Assembly: GCA_964609245.1 (NCBI GenBank)
Contig: CAZSSB010000003.1
Span: forward strand, 1-64,000
DNA: 64,000 nucleotides
Source: JAFGCY01 sp964609245
GTDB lineage: Bacteria; 4484-113; JAFGCY01
Direction of reading: 5' to 3'
Each line of letters opens with the position of its first letter. Positions within the stretch are counted from its first letter, which is position 1. Shown in pieces: positions 16,102 to 24,215 of the stretch. The position numbers were made by a program, and so were the translations under genes. The notes under the pieces were generated by a model that was given only the letters and a program-made list of their open reading frames with translations, was not told where the DNA came from and searched no databases.

Positions 16102-17069
16102 CAGGCTTCCTCCCCCCGGTCGGTGTCTCCCAGCGTGCCAACCCACTCGGCAAGCTGGGCGCGGTCCTCCTCCCGATCGACGTTGCAGGTCTTCATGTCC
16201 CGGACTGTCTTGACGGTCAGCATCCGCAGCACCTTGCCCGGGCCGACCTCCAGCAGGTGCGTGACGCCGTGCGCCGCCAGGTACTCACAGGTCTCGACCC
16301 AGCGCACGGGATTGAATATCTGGGCGTGGAGCAACAGCGGATACTGTGCCGGATCGGCCGGGTAGGGCTCTACGGTCAGATTGGCTATCACCGGCGTCCG
16401 GGTTGCCGCGAAGCTGAGTGATTTGAGTCGTGGCTTCAGCCGATCAGCGGCCGGGACCATCAATGGCGAATGGAAGGGCGCGCTGACCGGCAGTTCGACA
16501 ACGCGCTTGGCGCCGGCCTGCTCGTAAAGCGGTATGGCCTCGCGAACGGCGGCCGCGCTGCCGGAGACCACTGTCTGCTCCGGGCTGTTGAAGTTGGCGA
16601 CCACGAGGTCCTGCCCCAGCCGCCGCGACACGTCCTGGTTGATCTCTTCGATCTGAGCCGTGGCTAGGCGCAGCACGGCCGCCATGGCGCCCTGGCCCGG
16701 CGGCACCGCCTCCTGCATTAGCCTCCCGCGCTCGTGCACGGTGGTCACCGCGTCCTCGAAGCTGAGCGCGCCGGCGGCCACCAGCGCGGTGTATTCGCCC
16801 AGGCTGTGCCCCGCGAAGTACACCGCGGGCGGCAAATCGTCGCGGATCGTCTGGAAGGCCGCGTAGCTGGCGGTCAGAATCGCGGGCTGCTGGTTGGCCG
16901 TGAGCCGGAGCTCCTCCTCCGGACCGTCGAAGCAGAGCGTGCTGATCGCATAGCCCAGCGCGCGGTCCGCGGCCTCAAAGACCTCGCCCGCGGCGGGCAG
17001 GTTCGCCCAGTCCCGTCCCATGCTGACGCGCTGGGAGCCCTGTCCCGGAAAGACGACGGCCAGGCTCAC
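16101..17069 (-). CDS. fabD: Malonyl-CoA:ACP transacylase
   Basis: The 322-residue enzyme loads malonyl groups onto acyl carrier protein. The N-terminal VVFPGQGSQ motif and the nucleophile motif GHSLGEYTAL (Ser 89) are present, with the catalytic His in PVSAPFHSPLM. Length is slightly above the usual 310 owing to a charged C-terminal tail. Its start overlaps the fabH stop by 4 nt and its stop overlaps the fabG start. Confidence 0.95.
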   Translation of the reverse strand: MSLAVVFPGQGSQRVSMGRDWANLPAAGEVFEAADRALGYAISTLCFDGPEEELRLTANQQPAILTASYAAFQTIRDDLPPAVYFAGHSLGEYTALVAAGALSFEDAVTTVHERGRLMQEAVPPGQGAMAAVLRLATAQIEEINQDVSRRLGQDLVVANFNSPEQTVVSGSAAAVREAIPLYEQAGAKRVVELPVSAPFHSPLMVPAADRLKPRLKSLSFAATRTPVIANLTVEPYPADPAQYPLLLHAQIFNPVRWVETCEYLAAHGVTHLLEVGPGKVLRMLTVKTVRDMKTCNVDREEDRAQLAEWVGTLGDTDRGEEA

Positions 17070-18076
17070 CGCTGACCTCCCCAGACCAGGTAGGTCGAGC
17101 CCCAGGTCATGCCGGTGCCGAAAGTGAACAGCACTACCTTGTCGCCGGGCTTAAGCTTGCCGTCCACCCACAGCTCGTCCAGACAGAGGGGGATGGTGGC
17201 GGCGGTCGTGTTGCCGTAGCGCTGGACGTTGAGATAGACCCTTTCCTCGGGTACTTTCAGCCGCTGCTGAGTCGACCTGATGATGCGCTGGTTGGCCTGA
17301 TGGGCTACGAACCAGTCCACCTCCTGCGGGTCGACCTCGACCTGCTTGAGTACCTCGATCACCGCCTCGTACATGTGACGCACGGCCTGCTTGAAGACCG
17401 CCTGGCCTTCCATGTAGATGAAGTGCTCGTGGGCGGCGACGGTCTTGTAGCTGGCGGGCTTGTTGCTGCCGCCGGCCTGCTGCATCAGGATATCCGTCAG
17501 CGTACCGTCGGTGCGCAGATAAAAGTCCTTGATTCCGAAGCCCTCGGTGTTGTCCGCGGGATCGACTCCCTCCAGCAAGAGCGCCGCCGCCGCGTCACCG
17601 AACAGCACGCAGTGGTCTCGATTGGTCATGTCCGCCAGCGCCGTCATCTTCTCGGTACCGATCACCAGCGCGTAGCGGTGCTGCCCGCCGCGCAGCATGT
17701 TGTAGGCCACATTGAGAGCGTAGACATACCCGCTGCAGCCGGCGTTGAGATCGAAGCTCCAGCCGCTCTTATTGCCCAGCTTGCCCTGGATCCAGTTGGC
17801 GGTCGCCGGAAACACGGTGTCCGGAGTCACGGTTGGCACGATGACTACGTCCACGTCCGCCGGGTCGACTTCGGCCCGTTCCAGGCACTGCCGGGCGGCC
17901 TGGAGGCCCATGTCGGAATTGGTCTGGCCGGGCGCGGCGAGCCTGCGCTCCTTGATGCCGGTGCGCTCGGTAATCCACTGATCGGTGGTATCGAGGATCT
18001 GCTCCCAGTCCTGGTTGGTCAACACCCGCTCAGGCACGTAGTGCCCGGTGCTTCGTACGATTACGTCCTTGAACAT
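17066..18076 (-). CDS. fabH: Beta-ketoacyl-ACP synthase III
   Basis: The 336-residue enzyme starts fatty acid synthesis by condensing acyl-CoA with malonyl-ACP. The catalytic triad is visible: Cys 114 in LNAGCSGYVYAL, His in DWFVAHQANQRII, Asn in YGNTTAATIPL. The N-terminus includes the family motif RTGIKERR. It lies 88 nt downstream of plsX. A minus-strand TATAAT at 18146-18151 in that gap may give an internal promoter with a leader of about 63 nt. Confidence 0.96.
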   Translation of the reverse strand: MFKDVIVRSTGHYVPERVLTNQDWEQILDTTDQWITERTGIKERRLAAPGQTNSDMGLQAARQCLERAEVDPADVDVVIVPTVTPDTVFPATANWIQGKLGNKSGWSFDLNAGCSGYVYALNVAYNMLRGGQHRYALVIGTEKMTALADMTNRDHCVLFGDAAAALLLEGVDPADNTEGFGIKDFYLRTDGTLTDILMQQAGGSNKPASYKTVAAHEHFIYMEGQAVFKQAVRHMYEAVIEVLKQVEVDPQEVDWFVAHQANQRIIRSTQQRLKVPEERVYLNVQRYGNTTAATIPLCLDELWVDGKLKPGDKVVLFTFGTGMTWGSTYLVWGGQR

Positions 18077-18145
18077 CAGCTGCTCACCTGCCTGGGATCA
18101 ACAACAACACATCGGGTTGACGAGAGTATTACCAAGTAACGTCCC

Positions 18146-18151
18146 ATTATA
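18146..18151 (-). promoter_or_regulatory. Possible internal promoter before fabH
   Basis: A perfect TATAAT on the minus strand lies between plsX and fabH. No good -35 hexamer is seen. It could uncouple fabHDGF expression from plsX. Confidence 0.4.
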
Positions 18152-18164
18152 GTGGGGCACCGGC

Positions 18165-19259
18165 TCAGGCGCCGCCCGTCGATTTTTGCGCCGCCTCCCC
18201 GTCGTACCCGTTGTCCGGAACCTGCGGGTGGCCGGCGACGTATTGCGAGACCTGCTGCGCGATATTGGATATGGCCAGCCCGTGGCTGTGGATCACTGCG
18301 TTCATGAAGGCCTTGGCCGGCGATCGGCCGTGGCAGATTACTACATTGCCGTTGAGCCCCAGCAGCGGCGCACCGCCGAAGCGCGCGTAGTCCAAACGGT
18401 CGGCGAACCTCCCGAAGGCCCGGCGCTGCAGCAGCTTGGCGGCCAGTCCGGCCAGCAGGTCATGCTTGAACTCGTCGCGCATGAAGGTCATGACTGCCTC
18501 GGCCAGCCCCTCGGCGAACTTGAGCAGGATGTTGCCCAGGAAGCCGTCGCAGACCATGATGTCCAGGTCGCCCCTCAGCAGAGTGTGGCCTTCGGTGAAG
18601 CCCGCGAAGTTGAGGTCGGGATCTGCGTCGATCAGTTCGTAGGCCTCGCGTACGACCTGGTTGCCCTTGTACTGCTCGCTGCCGTTGGAGAGCAGGGCGA
18701 TCACCGGCCGCTCCACCTGCTGGATGTTCTTCACATACAGGTGCGCCAGGACGGCGAACTGGTAGAGCTGCCGCGCTTTGCAGTCCACGTTGCTGCCGCC
18801 GTCGACAAAGAAAAGTTGCTTGCCCATCGTGGGCATCGGTGTGCCGATCGGCGGGCGCTCGATCCCGCGCACGCGTCCGAGCGTGAACAGCGCGCTGGTC
18901 ATCACCAGGCCGGTTGTGGCCGGGCTGATCACGGCGCTGTGCGGCGTATCCCGCGCAATGTCCATCGCGCGGCGGATGCTGCAGTTAGGGTGCTTCTTGT
19001 ACACCTCGACCGGGCTGGCGAAGTCCCTGGGCAGCTGCTGCGGCGCGTGCACGATCTCGATCTCGCAGCCGTGTCCGCCAGCGTCGGCCAGCAACGAGCC
19101 GACGGCGCGCTCCGTCTCCTCGACATCAGCGGTAACCAGCACCAGCCGCAGCGGCTGGGGCCTGAGCCTGGCGCAGGCAGCCGCGGCGCCCTGGAGCACT
19201 TCGGCAATGCCCAGTTCCGCGCCCATGACGTCCAGAATCAGCGTCGCGGCGTTCGTCAT
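18165..19259 (-). CDS. plsX: Phosphate acyltransferase PlsX
   Basis: The 364-residue protein converts acyl-ACP to acyl-phosphate for phospholipid synthesis. Recognisable features are the N-terminal DVMGAELGIAEVLQGA segment (canonical DAMGGD, here altered), CSIRRAMDI, the SPATTGLVMTSALFTLGRVRGIERPPI core, VDGGSNVDCKARQLYQFA, and GNILLKFAEGLAE. The C-terminal HGR-x3-A-x-M motif reads HGRSPAKAFMNAV. First gene of the fatty acid cluster, as in many bacteria, but without rpmF. A TATAAT box 11 nt before the ATG predicts a very short leader. Confidence 0.9.
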   Translation of the reverse strand: MTNAATLILDVMGAELGIAEVLQGAAAACARLRPQPLRLVLVTADVEETERAVGSLLADAGGHGCEIEIVHAPQQLPRDFASPVEVYKKHPNCSIRRAMDIARDTPHSAVISPATTGLVMTSALFTLGRVRGIERPPIGTPMPTMGKQLFFVDGGSNVDCKARQLYQFAVLAHLYVKNIQQVERPVIALLSNGSEQYKGNQVVREAYELIDADPDLNFAGFTEGHTLLRGDLDIMVCDGFLGNILLKFAEGLAEAVMTFMRDEFKHDLLAGLAAKLLQRRAFGRFADRLDYARFGGAPLLGLNGNVVICHGRSPAKAFMNAVIHSHGLAISNIAQQVSQYVAGHPQVPDNGYDGEAAQKSTGGA

Positions 19260-19270
19260 CCGAATCCGTT

Positions 19271-19276
19271 ATTATA
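19271..19276 (-). promoter_or_regulatory. -10 box 11 nt before the plsX start codon
   Basis: A perfect TATAAT on the minus strand; transcription would begin about 5 nt before the ATG. No Shine-Dalgarno sequence intervenes. Confidence 0.5.
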
Positions 19277-19349
19277 CCTAGGCCTGTATCGGTTGGGTCT
19301 GACCGGCGTTCGTCGGCGACCCGGCCAGTATGTTTCACTGGCAGACCGG

Positions 19350-20375
19350 ATGATCGAAGCAACCGTCAGCGTATCGGGAAGGGTGCTGACCGCGGTACTC
19401 GCGGTTTGTCTGCTGGCTGTGCCCTGCCGCGCCGCGGTGGACCCGTGGATCGAGACCGTCATCGATGAGGCGGCGGTGCCGGAGCTGTACGGCACTGCTG
19501 CGGACGTGATTGAGCTGGCCGATGCCCGGGCGCTGCTGCTGATGCTGACCAATGAGTCGCGACGGCAGGCGGGCGTCGCTGAGCTGGCAGCGCAGGACAC
19601 CGCGGACCGGGTTGCCCAGGACCACGCCGCGGAGATGGCGCGGTTCCGCTACAGCAACCACTACAACCTGGCCGGACTGAAGTGCGAGCTGCGTTTCAAC
19701 TCGGCGGGAGGCACGGACCACGTCAAGGAGAATACGATCTACTACGAAACCGTGCCGGCCGTGCGGCTGACGTCCCAGCTGGTGCGGCGGATGCATGAAC
19801 ACTGGCTGCAAAGCGACAGTCATCGGGCCAACATCCTGGATTCAGCACACACCCACCTTGGGTGCGGCTTCGCCCTGGAGCACGAGGATGGTCGAACCTA
19901 CGCCGCCGGCGTCGTCGAGTTCGTTAACGACTACGGCGATTACCACCAGCTGCCCAAAGCAGCAGTCCGGGGCGAGAGCGTGACGCTTGAGGGCAGGATC
20001 GATCCCGCGCGTGCGGTGCTGCGCTTCGTTGGTGTTGGTGTCGACTACCTGCCTGAGCCCCGAGACGTCGCGTACCAGCGCGCACACACCGGCGGCTACA
20101 GCTCGCCACGTGTGGTGCTGGCACTGCTGCCGCGCCGCTACCTGGGAGCCTACGTTCCGGAGGCGGAGTACCGGCGCTACACGGTCGACTACGACATCGG
20201 CAGCGGGGAGTTCAGTGCGACGCTGCGCTTCGAGCCCAACTGGCCGGCGGCCGCCTACTACGTCACCGCCTGGGTCTCACCGCGCGATCACCCGCCCGAT
20301 ACCGGCTGGGATCCACTGGCTGGCAGCTGTGACGAGGTCTTCTGCGCGATGACTCAGGTCGTACTGGTGGACTAG
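19350..20375 (+). CDS. Exported CAP/SCP-domain protein
   Basis: The 341-residue product has a signal peptide (about residues 1-29, ending CRAA). A CAP domain at about residues 50-195 includes LLMLTNESRRQAGVAELAAQ, RMHEHWLQSDSHRANIL and THLGCGFALEHEDG, with the paired His and Glu that line the CAP cavity. A ~140-residue C-terminal beta-rich region follows, with no recognised family. Bacterial CAP proteins (YkwD type) are secreted or envelope proteins of mostly unknown function. The ATG at 19350 is chosen over a much longer open frame running antisense to plsX. It is divergent from plsX. Confidence 0.82.
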   Translation: MIEATVSVSGRVLTAVLAVCLLAVPCRAAVDPWIETVIDEAAVPELYGTAADVIELADARALLLMLTNESRRQAGVAELAAQDTADRVAQDHAAEMARFRYSNHYNLAGLKCELRFNSAGGTDHVKENTIYYETVPAVRLTSQLVRRMHEHWLQSDSHRANILDSAHTHLGCGFALEHEDGRTYAAGVVEFVNDYGDYHQLPKAAVRGESVTLEGRIDPARAVLRFVGVGVDYLPEPRDVAYQRAHTGGYSSPRVVLALLPRRYLGAYVPEAEYRRYTVDYDIGSGEFSATLRFEPNWPAAAYYVTAWVSPRDHPPDTGWDPLAGSCDEVFCAMTQVVLVD

Positions 20376-20408
20376 GCGGCTCGGGCGCCGAGACCAGGCA
20401 TGCCGGCC

Positions 20409-21203
20409 TCACCCGGCAACACGATTGACCAGCCGGACCCCGCAGTTGAGTTCCACGGCCACCTCATCACCGGCCCGGACCGGTCCCACGCCCGCCGGGG
20501 TACCGGTGGCGATCAGGTCGCCGGCCTCCAGCGTCATGTAGCGGCTGATGTGGCTGATCAAGTAGGCCAGGCCGAATGCCATATCAGCGACGTCGCCGTG
20601 CTGCACCTGCTCGCCGTTCAGCCGGGTTGTAACGGTGATGGGCACGCGATCCGCTCCCCCGGCGCGCAGCGCCTCGGCGACGCTGGTATCGATGTAGGGT
20701 CCGCAGGGACCGAAAGTGTCGCAGCCCTTGGCCCGCGCCCACTGCTTCTCCTCCTGCTGCCAGTCCCGCGCGGTGACGTCATTGAACGCGGTCACGCCGA
20801 GCAGGTAGTCGAAGGCCGCCTCCTCGCTGACGTTGCGGCAGCGCTGGCCGATCACCAACGCGATCTCGCCTTCGTAGTCAACACGCTCGCTGCCCGCTGG
20901 CATCACGATCTCTTCGCCGTCCGCGATCAGACAGCTGGGAGGCTTGAGGAACAGCAGGGGTTGCTCCTCCTCAGCCACATTGCCCAGCTCCCTGGCGTGG
21001 TCAGCGTAGTTGCGCCCGACGCAGACGACTTTGCTGGCGGCCGTGGGCGGCAGCAGCTGGACCTCGCCGAGCTGGTCCTCGGGTCCGGCCCGCTTCAACT
21101 CGAAGCGGTCGGGGCTGAGCCGCACGCAGCGCAGCAGGACTCCCTCCGCCGCGAGTTCACCGTAGTAGCAGGCTTTGCCGACGCGATAGCGGTAGATGCG
21201 CAT
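20409..21203 (-). CDS. Fumarylacetoacetate hydrolase family protein
   Basis: The 264-residue enzyme has the FAH-fold core: VVCVGRNYADHA, PPSCLIADGEEIVMP, ERVDYEGEIALVIG with the metal-binding Glu pair (EGE), and GVTAFNDVTARDWQ. Family members hydrolyse or decarboxylate beta-diketo acids (acylpyruvate hydrolase, oxaloacetate decarboxylase, HHDD isomerase). The exact substrate cannot be assigned, and no aromatic degradation genes are nearby. TATGCT lies 6 nt before the ATG and there is no Shine-Dalgarno sequence, so the mRNA is probably leaderless. Confidence 0.88.
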   Translation of the reverse strand: MRIYRYRVGKACYYGELAAEGVLLRCVRLSPDRFELKRAGPEDQLGEVQLLPPTAASKVVCVGRNYADHARELGNVAEEEQPLLFLKPPSCLIADGEEIVMPAGSERVDYEGEIALVIGQRCRNVSEEAAFDYLLGVTAFNDVTARDWQQEEKQWARAKGCDTFGPCGPYIDTSVAEALRAGGADRVPITVTTRLNGEQVQHGDVADMAFGLAYLISHISRYMTLEAGDLIATGTPAGVGPVRAGDEVAVELNCGVRLVNRVAG

Positions 21204-21209
21204 GCGGCA

Positions 21210-21215
21210 AGCATA
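21210..21215 (-). promoter_or_regulatory. -10 box 6 nt before the FAH-family start codon
   Basis: TATGCT on the minus strand ends 6 nt before the ATG at 21203, consistent with leaderless transcription. Confidence 0.4.
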
Positions 21216-21311
21216 GCTGATGCCGGTCGCAGTGCGGTGATACGCTAAGATGCGCCTGAACCGGGGTATCCGGTGAGGACCGATGGAATACCGAAACGCC
21301 TGGAGAGAGAT

Positions 21312-24020
21312 ATGCTGCGAACCGCAGGCCTGGCCTCGATCGTGCTGGGGGCACTGCTGATGCTGACCGGCCCGTCATACGCCGCCGACGTTCACGAATT
21401 CCGGCTGGACAACGGGATGCTGGTGCTGCTCAAGGAGAACCACAACGCACCGGTGATCAACCTCAACGTCGTCTACCGCGTGGGCAGCAAATACGAGCGG
21501 CCGGGGATCACGGGCATCAGCCATCTGATCGAGCACATGATGTTCAAGACCACCGAGAACCTGCCGCTCGGTGAATTCGACCGGCGGCTCAAGGCGGTCG
21601 GGGCCGACAACAACGCCTACACCTGGCTGGACCAGACCGTCTATCACGAGACGATCGCCGCCGACCAGGTTGACGTGGCGCTGGAACTGGAAGCGGAGCG
21701 GATGCGCAACCTGTCGTGCCTGGCCGAGGATCACGAGTTCGAGATGACGGTGGTCCGCAACGAGCTGGAGCAGCGGGATGACACTCCGTTCACGATGCTC
21801 TACGAGGAGCTGCTGAGCTTCGCCTTCAAGGCCCACCCCTACCAGATTCCGACGATCGGCTGGAAGGCGGACGTGGAGGGGATCACGACGGCGGAGATTC
21901 GGGCGTACTACGACCGCTACTACCATCCCGATAACGCCTTCATCGTCGCCGTCGGGGACTTCGAGCCCGATGAGATGTTCGACAGGATCGAGCGGCACTT
22001 CGGACATCTGCCCTCCGGCGAAGTGGAACTGCCGCGGCTGCCCGCGGAGCCACCGCAGCTGGGCGAGCGGCGCTTCGAGGTCGAGCGCTCCGGCCAGCTG
22101 GACTATTTGCTGATCGGCTGGCATGTGCCGGAGAGCGAGCATCCCGACAGCTACGCACTGGTGGTACTGGGCCAGCTCCTGGGGCAGGGGCGCACCAGCC
22201 GGCTCTACCGTGCGCTGGTGGACAGCGGGCAGTGCGCGATGGCCCAGGCCTGGGCTTCCAGCTTCAGCTACGCCGACCCGTTCCTGTTCTTCGCCACCGC
22301 GGCGATGAATCCCGGCGTGTCGCCGGACGACGTTGAACAGGTGGTCTACGACGAGGTCGAGCGCATCATCAGCGAGGGTGTGACCGAGCAGGAGCTCGGC
22401 CGCGCCAAGAAGCAGGCCCGGGTCAGCTTTGTCTATGACCGTGATAGCATCGAGGCCGAGGCCCAGGGCATCGTGTACTTCGAACTGATGAGTGGCTATC
22501 GGGACATCGACAAGTATCTGCCGGGCATCGAGGCGGTGACCAGCGAGGACGTTCAGCGGGTCGCTTCCGAGTATCTGACCAAGCGTAATCGCACGGTCGG
22601 CCGGTACCTGGCCCAGCGAGCGGAGCCCGCCGCAGGACCACTGCCGACGGACGCGGCCGATGAAATGCCGACGATCGCACCGCCGCGCTACCGCCCGACG
22701 GCACCGCTAACGCCCGGCGCAAGCCCGCAGTCCGCAGCAGCGGATGACGAGGCCGGCGACGGGCACTACGCGGCGGTTACGCAGCTGAGCAATGGTCTGA
22801 AGGTAGTGATCCGCGAGAACCACAACAACTCGACCGTGAGCGTCAGCGGGCTGGTGCCCGCGGGCAAGATCGACGATCCGGTGGGCCAGCACGGACTGTC
22901 GGGCTTCGGCGCCGCGATGCTGATGAACGGCACGGTGGACCACACCAAGCAGGAGCTTGCCGAGATCATGGAGGATGCGGGACTGGAACTGGGATTCGTG
23001 CCGTCCCGCGAGCACTTCATGATCGCCGGCCGCAGCCTGACCGAGGACTTCGAGTTGCTGCTCGATCTGCTGGCGGAGCAGCTGCTGCATCCCTCGTTTC
23101 CCGAGGACGAACTGGAGCGCACCCGGCAGCGCATTCTGGCCGGGCTGCTGGAGAGCTCCAACGACACGTTCGACACCAGCTTCGCCACCGGTCGCGATCT
23201 GATCTACGGCGTGGATCACCCGTTCTCCGGCAGGTTCGAGGGGCGCCCCGAGGATATCGCCACCATCACTCGCGACGACCTGCGAAGCTGGCACCGCGAG
23301 CACGTGGTGCCGGACGGTGCGGTGCTCACCATCGTGGGCGACGTGGACAGCGCCGCGGCTCTGGAGGCCGTTCGGCAGCGGCTTGCGGGCTGGTCCGGCC
23401 GCGACGAGGACCGCGCCGGGCTGCTGGCCCGCGGGGCGGAGTTCGATGCGTCCCAGGCCGGCCAGCGGCACGTCGTGCGCCTGGAGGAGAAGAGCAACGC
23501 GACCGTTACCTGGCTGGGCCCCGGCACAAGCAAGTTGGGGGCCGCTGACTGGGCCGCGCCGCGGATGGCCAGTTTCCTGCTCGGCGGTGACATGTACAGC
23601 CGCCTCAACGAGCGGCTGCGCATCAAGGAGGGCCTGACCTACGGTTCGTTCTGCTGGTTCAGTAACGGCTGCGCTGCCGGCCCGCTGTGCATTGCCGTAC
23701 AGGTCAACCCGGAGAACATCGACGCTGCGATCGCCGCGACCAATGAGGAGTTGGAGCGGTTTGTAGACGAGGGGCCGACCGATGAGGAGCTGGCGCTGGC
23801 CAAGAGCTACCTGTCGGGTAACCATCCGGTCAGGCTGGCCACCAACGCGGCGGTGGCCGCGGCACTGACCGAGGCGGTGTATCTGGACTGGGGCGTGGAC
23901 TACATCGTTGGCTTCCCGACCATCATCGAGCAACTGACCCTTGAGCAGGTTGCGGCAGCAGCCTCCGAGTACATGCAGCCGGACCAGTTGACCGTTGTGA
24001 TAGCGGGGACGGTGGAGTAG
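21312..24020 (+). CDS. Exported M16-family zinc metallopeptidase with two fused halves
   Basis: The 902-residue product has a signal peptide (about residues 1-24, ending SYAAD) and two M16 modules. The first has the inverted zinc motif HLIEH (His 71, Glu 74, His 75) after VVYRVGSKYERPGITGI. The second, from about residue 490, begins VTQLSNGLKVVIRENHN and lacks the motif, reading GFGAAMLMNGT, but keeps the substrate-binding RLNERLRIKEGLTYGS. This is the pitrilysin/PqqL-like plan of one catalytic and one inactive half, used to degrade peptides in the periplasm. The start is ATG 21312 with GGAGAGA upstream; an upstream GTG at 21273 is unlikely. Confidence 0.9.
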   Translation: MLRTAGLASIVLGALLMLTGPSYAADVHEFRLDNGMLVLLKENHNAPVINLNVVYRVGSKYERPGITGISHLIEHMMFKTTENLPLGEFDRRLKAVGADNNAYTWLDQTVYHETIAADQVDVALELEAERMRNLSCLAEDHEFEMTVVRNELEQRDDTPFTMLYEELLSFAFKAHPYQIPTIGWKADVEGITTAEIRAYYDRYYHPDNAFIVAVGDFEPDEMFDRIERHFGHLPSGEVELPRLPAEPPQLGERRFEVERSGQLDYLLIGWHVPESEHPDSYALVVLGQLLGQGRTSRLYRALVDSGQCAMAQAWASSFSYADPFLFFATAAMNPGVSPDDVEQVVYDEVERIISEGVTEQELGRAKKQARVSFVYDRDSIEAEAQGIVYFELMSGYRDIDKYLPGIEAVTSEDVQRVASEYLTKRNRTVGRYLAQRAEPAAGPLPTDAADEMPTIAPPRYRPTAPLTPGASPQSAAADDEAGDGHYAAVTQLSNGLKVVIRENHNNSTVSVSGLVPAGKIDDPVGQHGLSGFGAAMLMNGTVDHTKQELAEIMEDAGLELGFVPSREHFMIAGRSLTEDFELLLDLLAEQLLHPSFPEDELERTRQRILAGLLESSNDTFDTSFATGRDLIYGVDHPFSGRFEGRPEDIATITRDDLRSWHREHVVPDGAVLTIVGDVDSAAALEAVRQRLAGWSGRDEDRAGLLARGAEFDASQAGQRHVVRLEEKSNATVTWLGPGTSKLGAADWAAPRMASFLLGGDMYSRLNERLRIKEGLTYGSFCWFSNGCAAGPLCIAVQVNPENIDAAIAATNEELERFVDEGPTDEELALAKSYLSGNHPVRLATNAAVAAALTEAVYLDWGVDYIVGFPTIIEQLTLEQVAAAASEYMQPDQLTVVIAGTVE

Positions 24021-24155
24021 CGGAATCGCCGCCACCGGGCCGCGGGCAGGGCGCCGGGCGATGCAAGGTGGCATTTGTCGGTCGCTGGGGTATCATAGGG
24101 GTAGCAGGCAAGGAGCGAACCGCTGCGCGCGATTGCTCGACAATCGGCCAGCAGA

Positions 24156-24161
24156 TATAAT
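24156..24161 (+). promoter_or_regulatory. -10 box of the IPT/PKD lipoprotein gene
   Basis: TATAAT at 24156-24161 with TTGCTC at 24133-24138 (17-nt spacer). The leader of about 48 nt contains AAGGAGG before the ATG at 24216. Confidence 0.5.
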
Positions 24162-24215
24162 TGTCTATTGGTGAGAAATTGAGACTCCGGCAAAACTGTC
24201 AAGGAGGCGGCTGCT

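Noticed and set aside
18186..20375. 729-codon open frame covering plsX and the CAP gene on the plus strand
   Set aside because: Its first ~390 codons are antisense to plsX and lack any domain; only the part from ATG 19350 has a signal peptide and CAP motifs. High-GC DNA often gives such long shadow frames.
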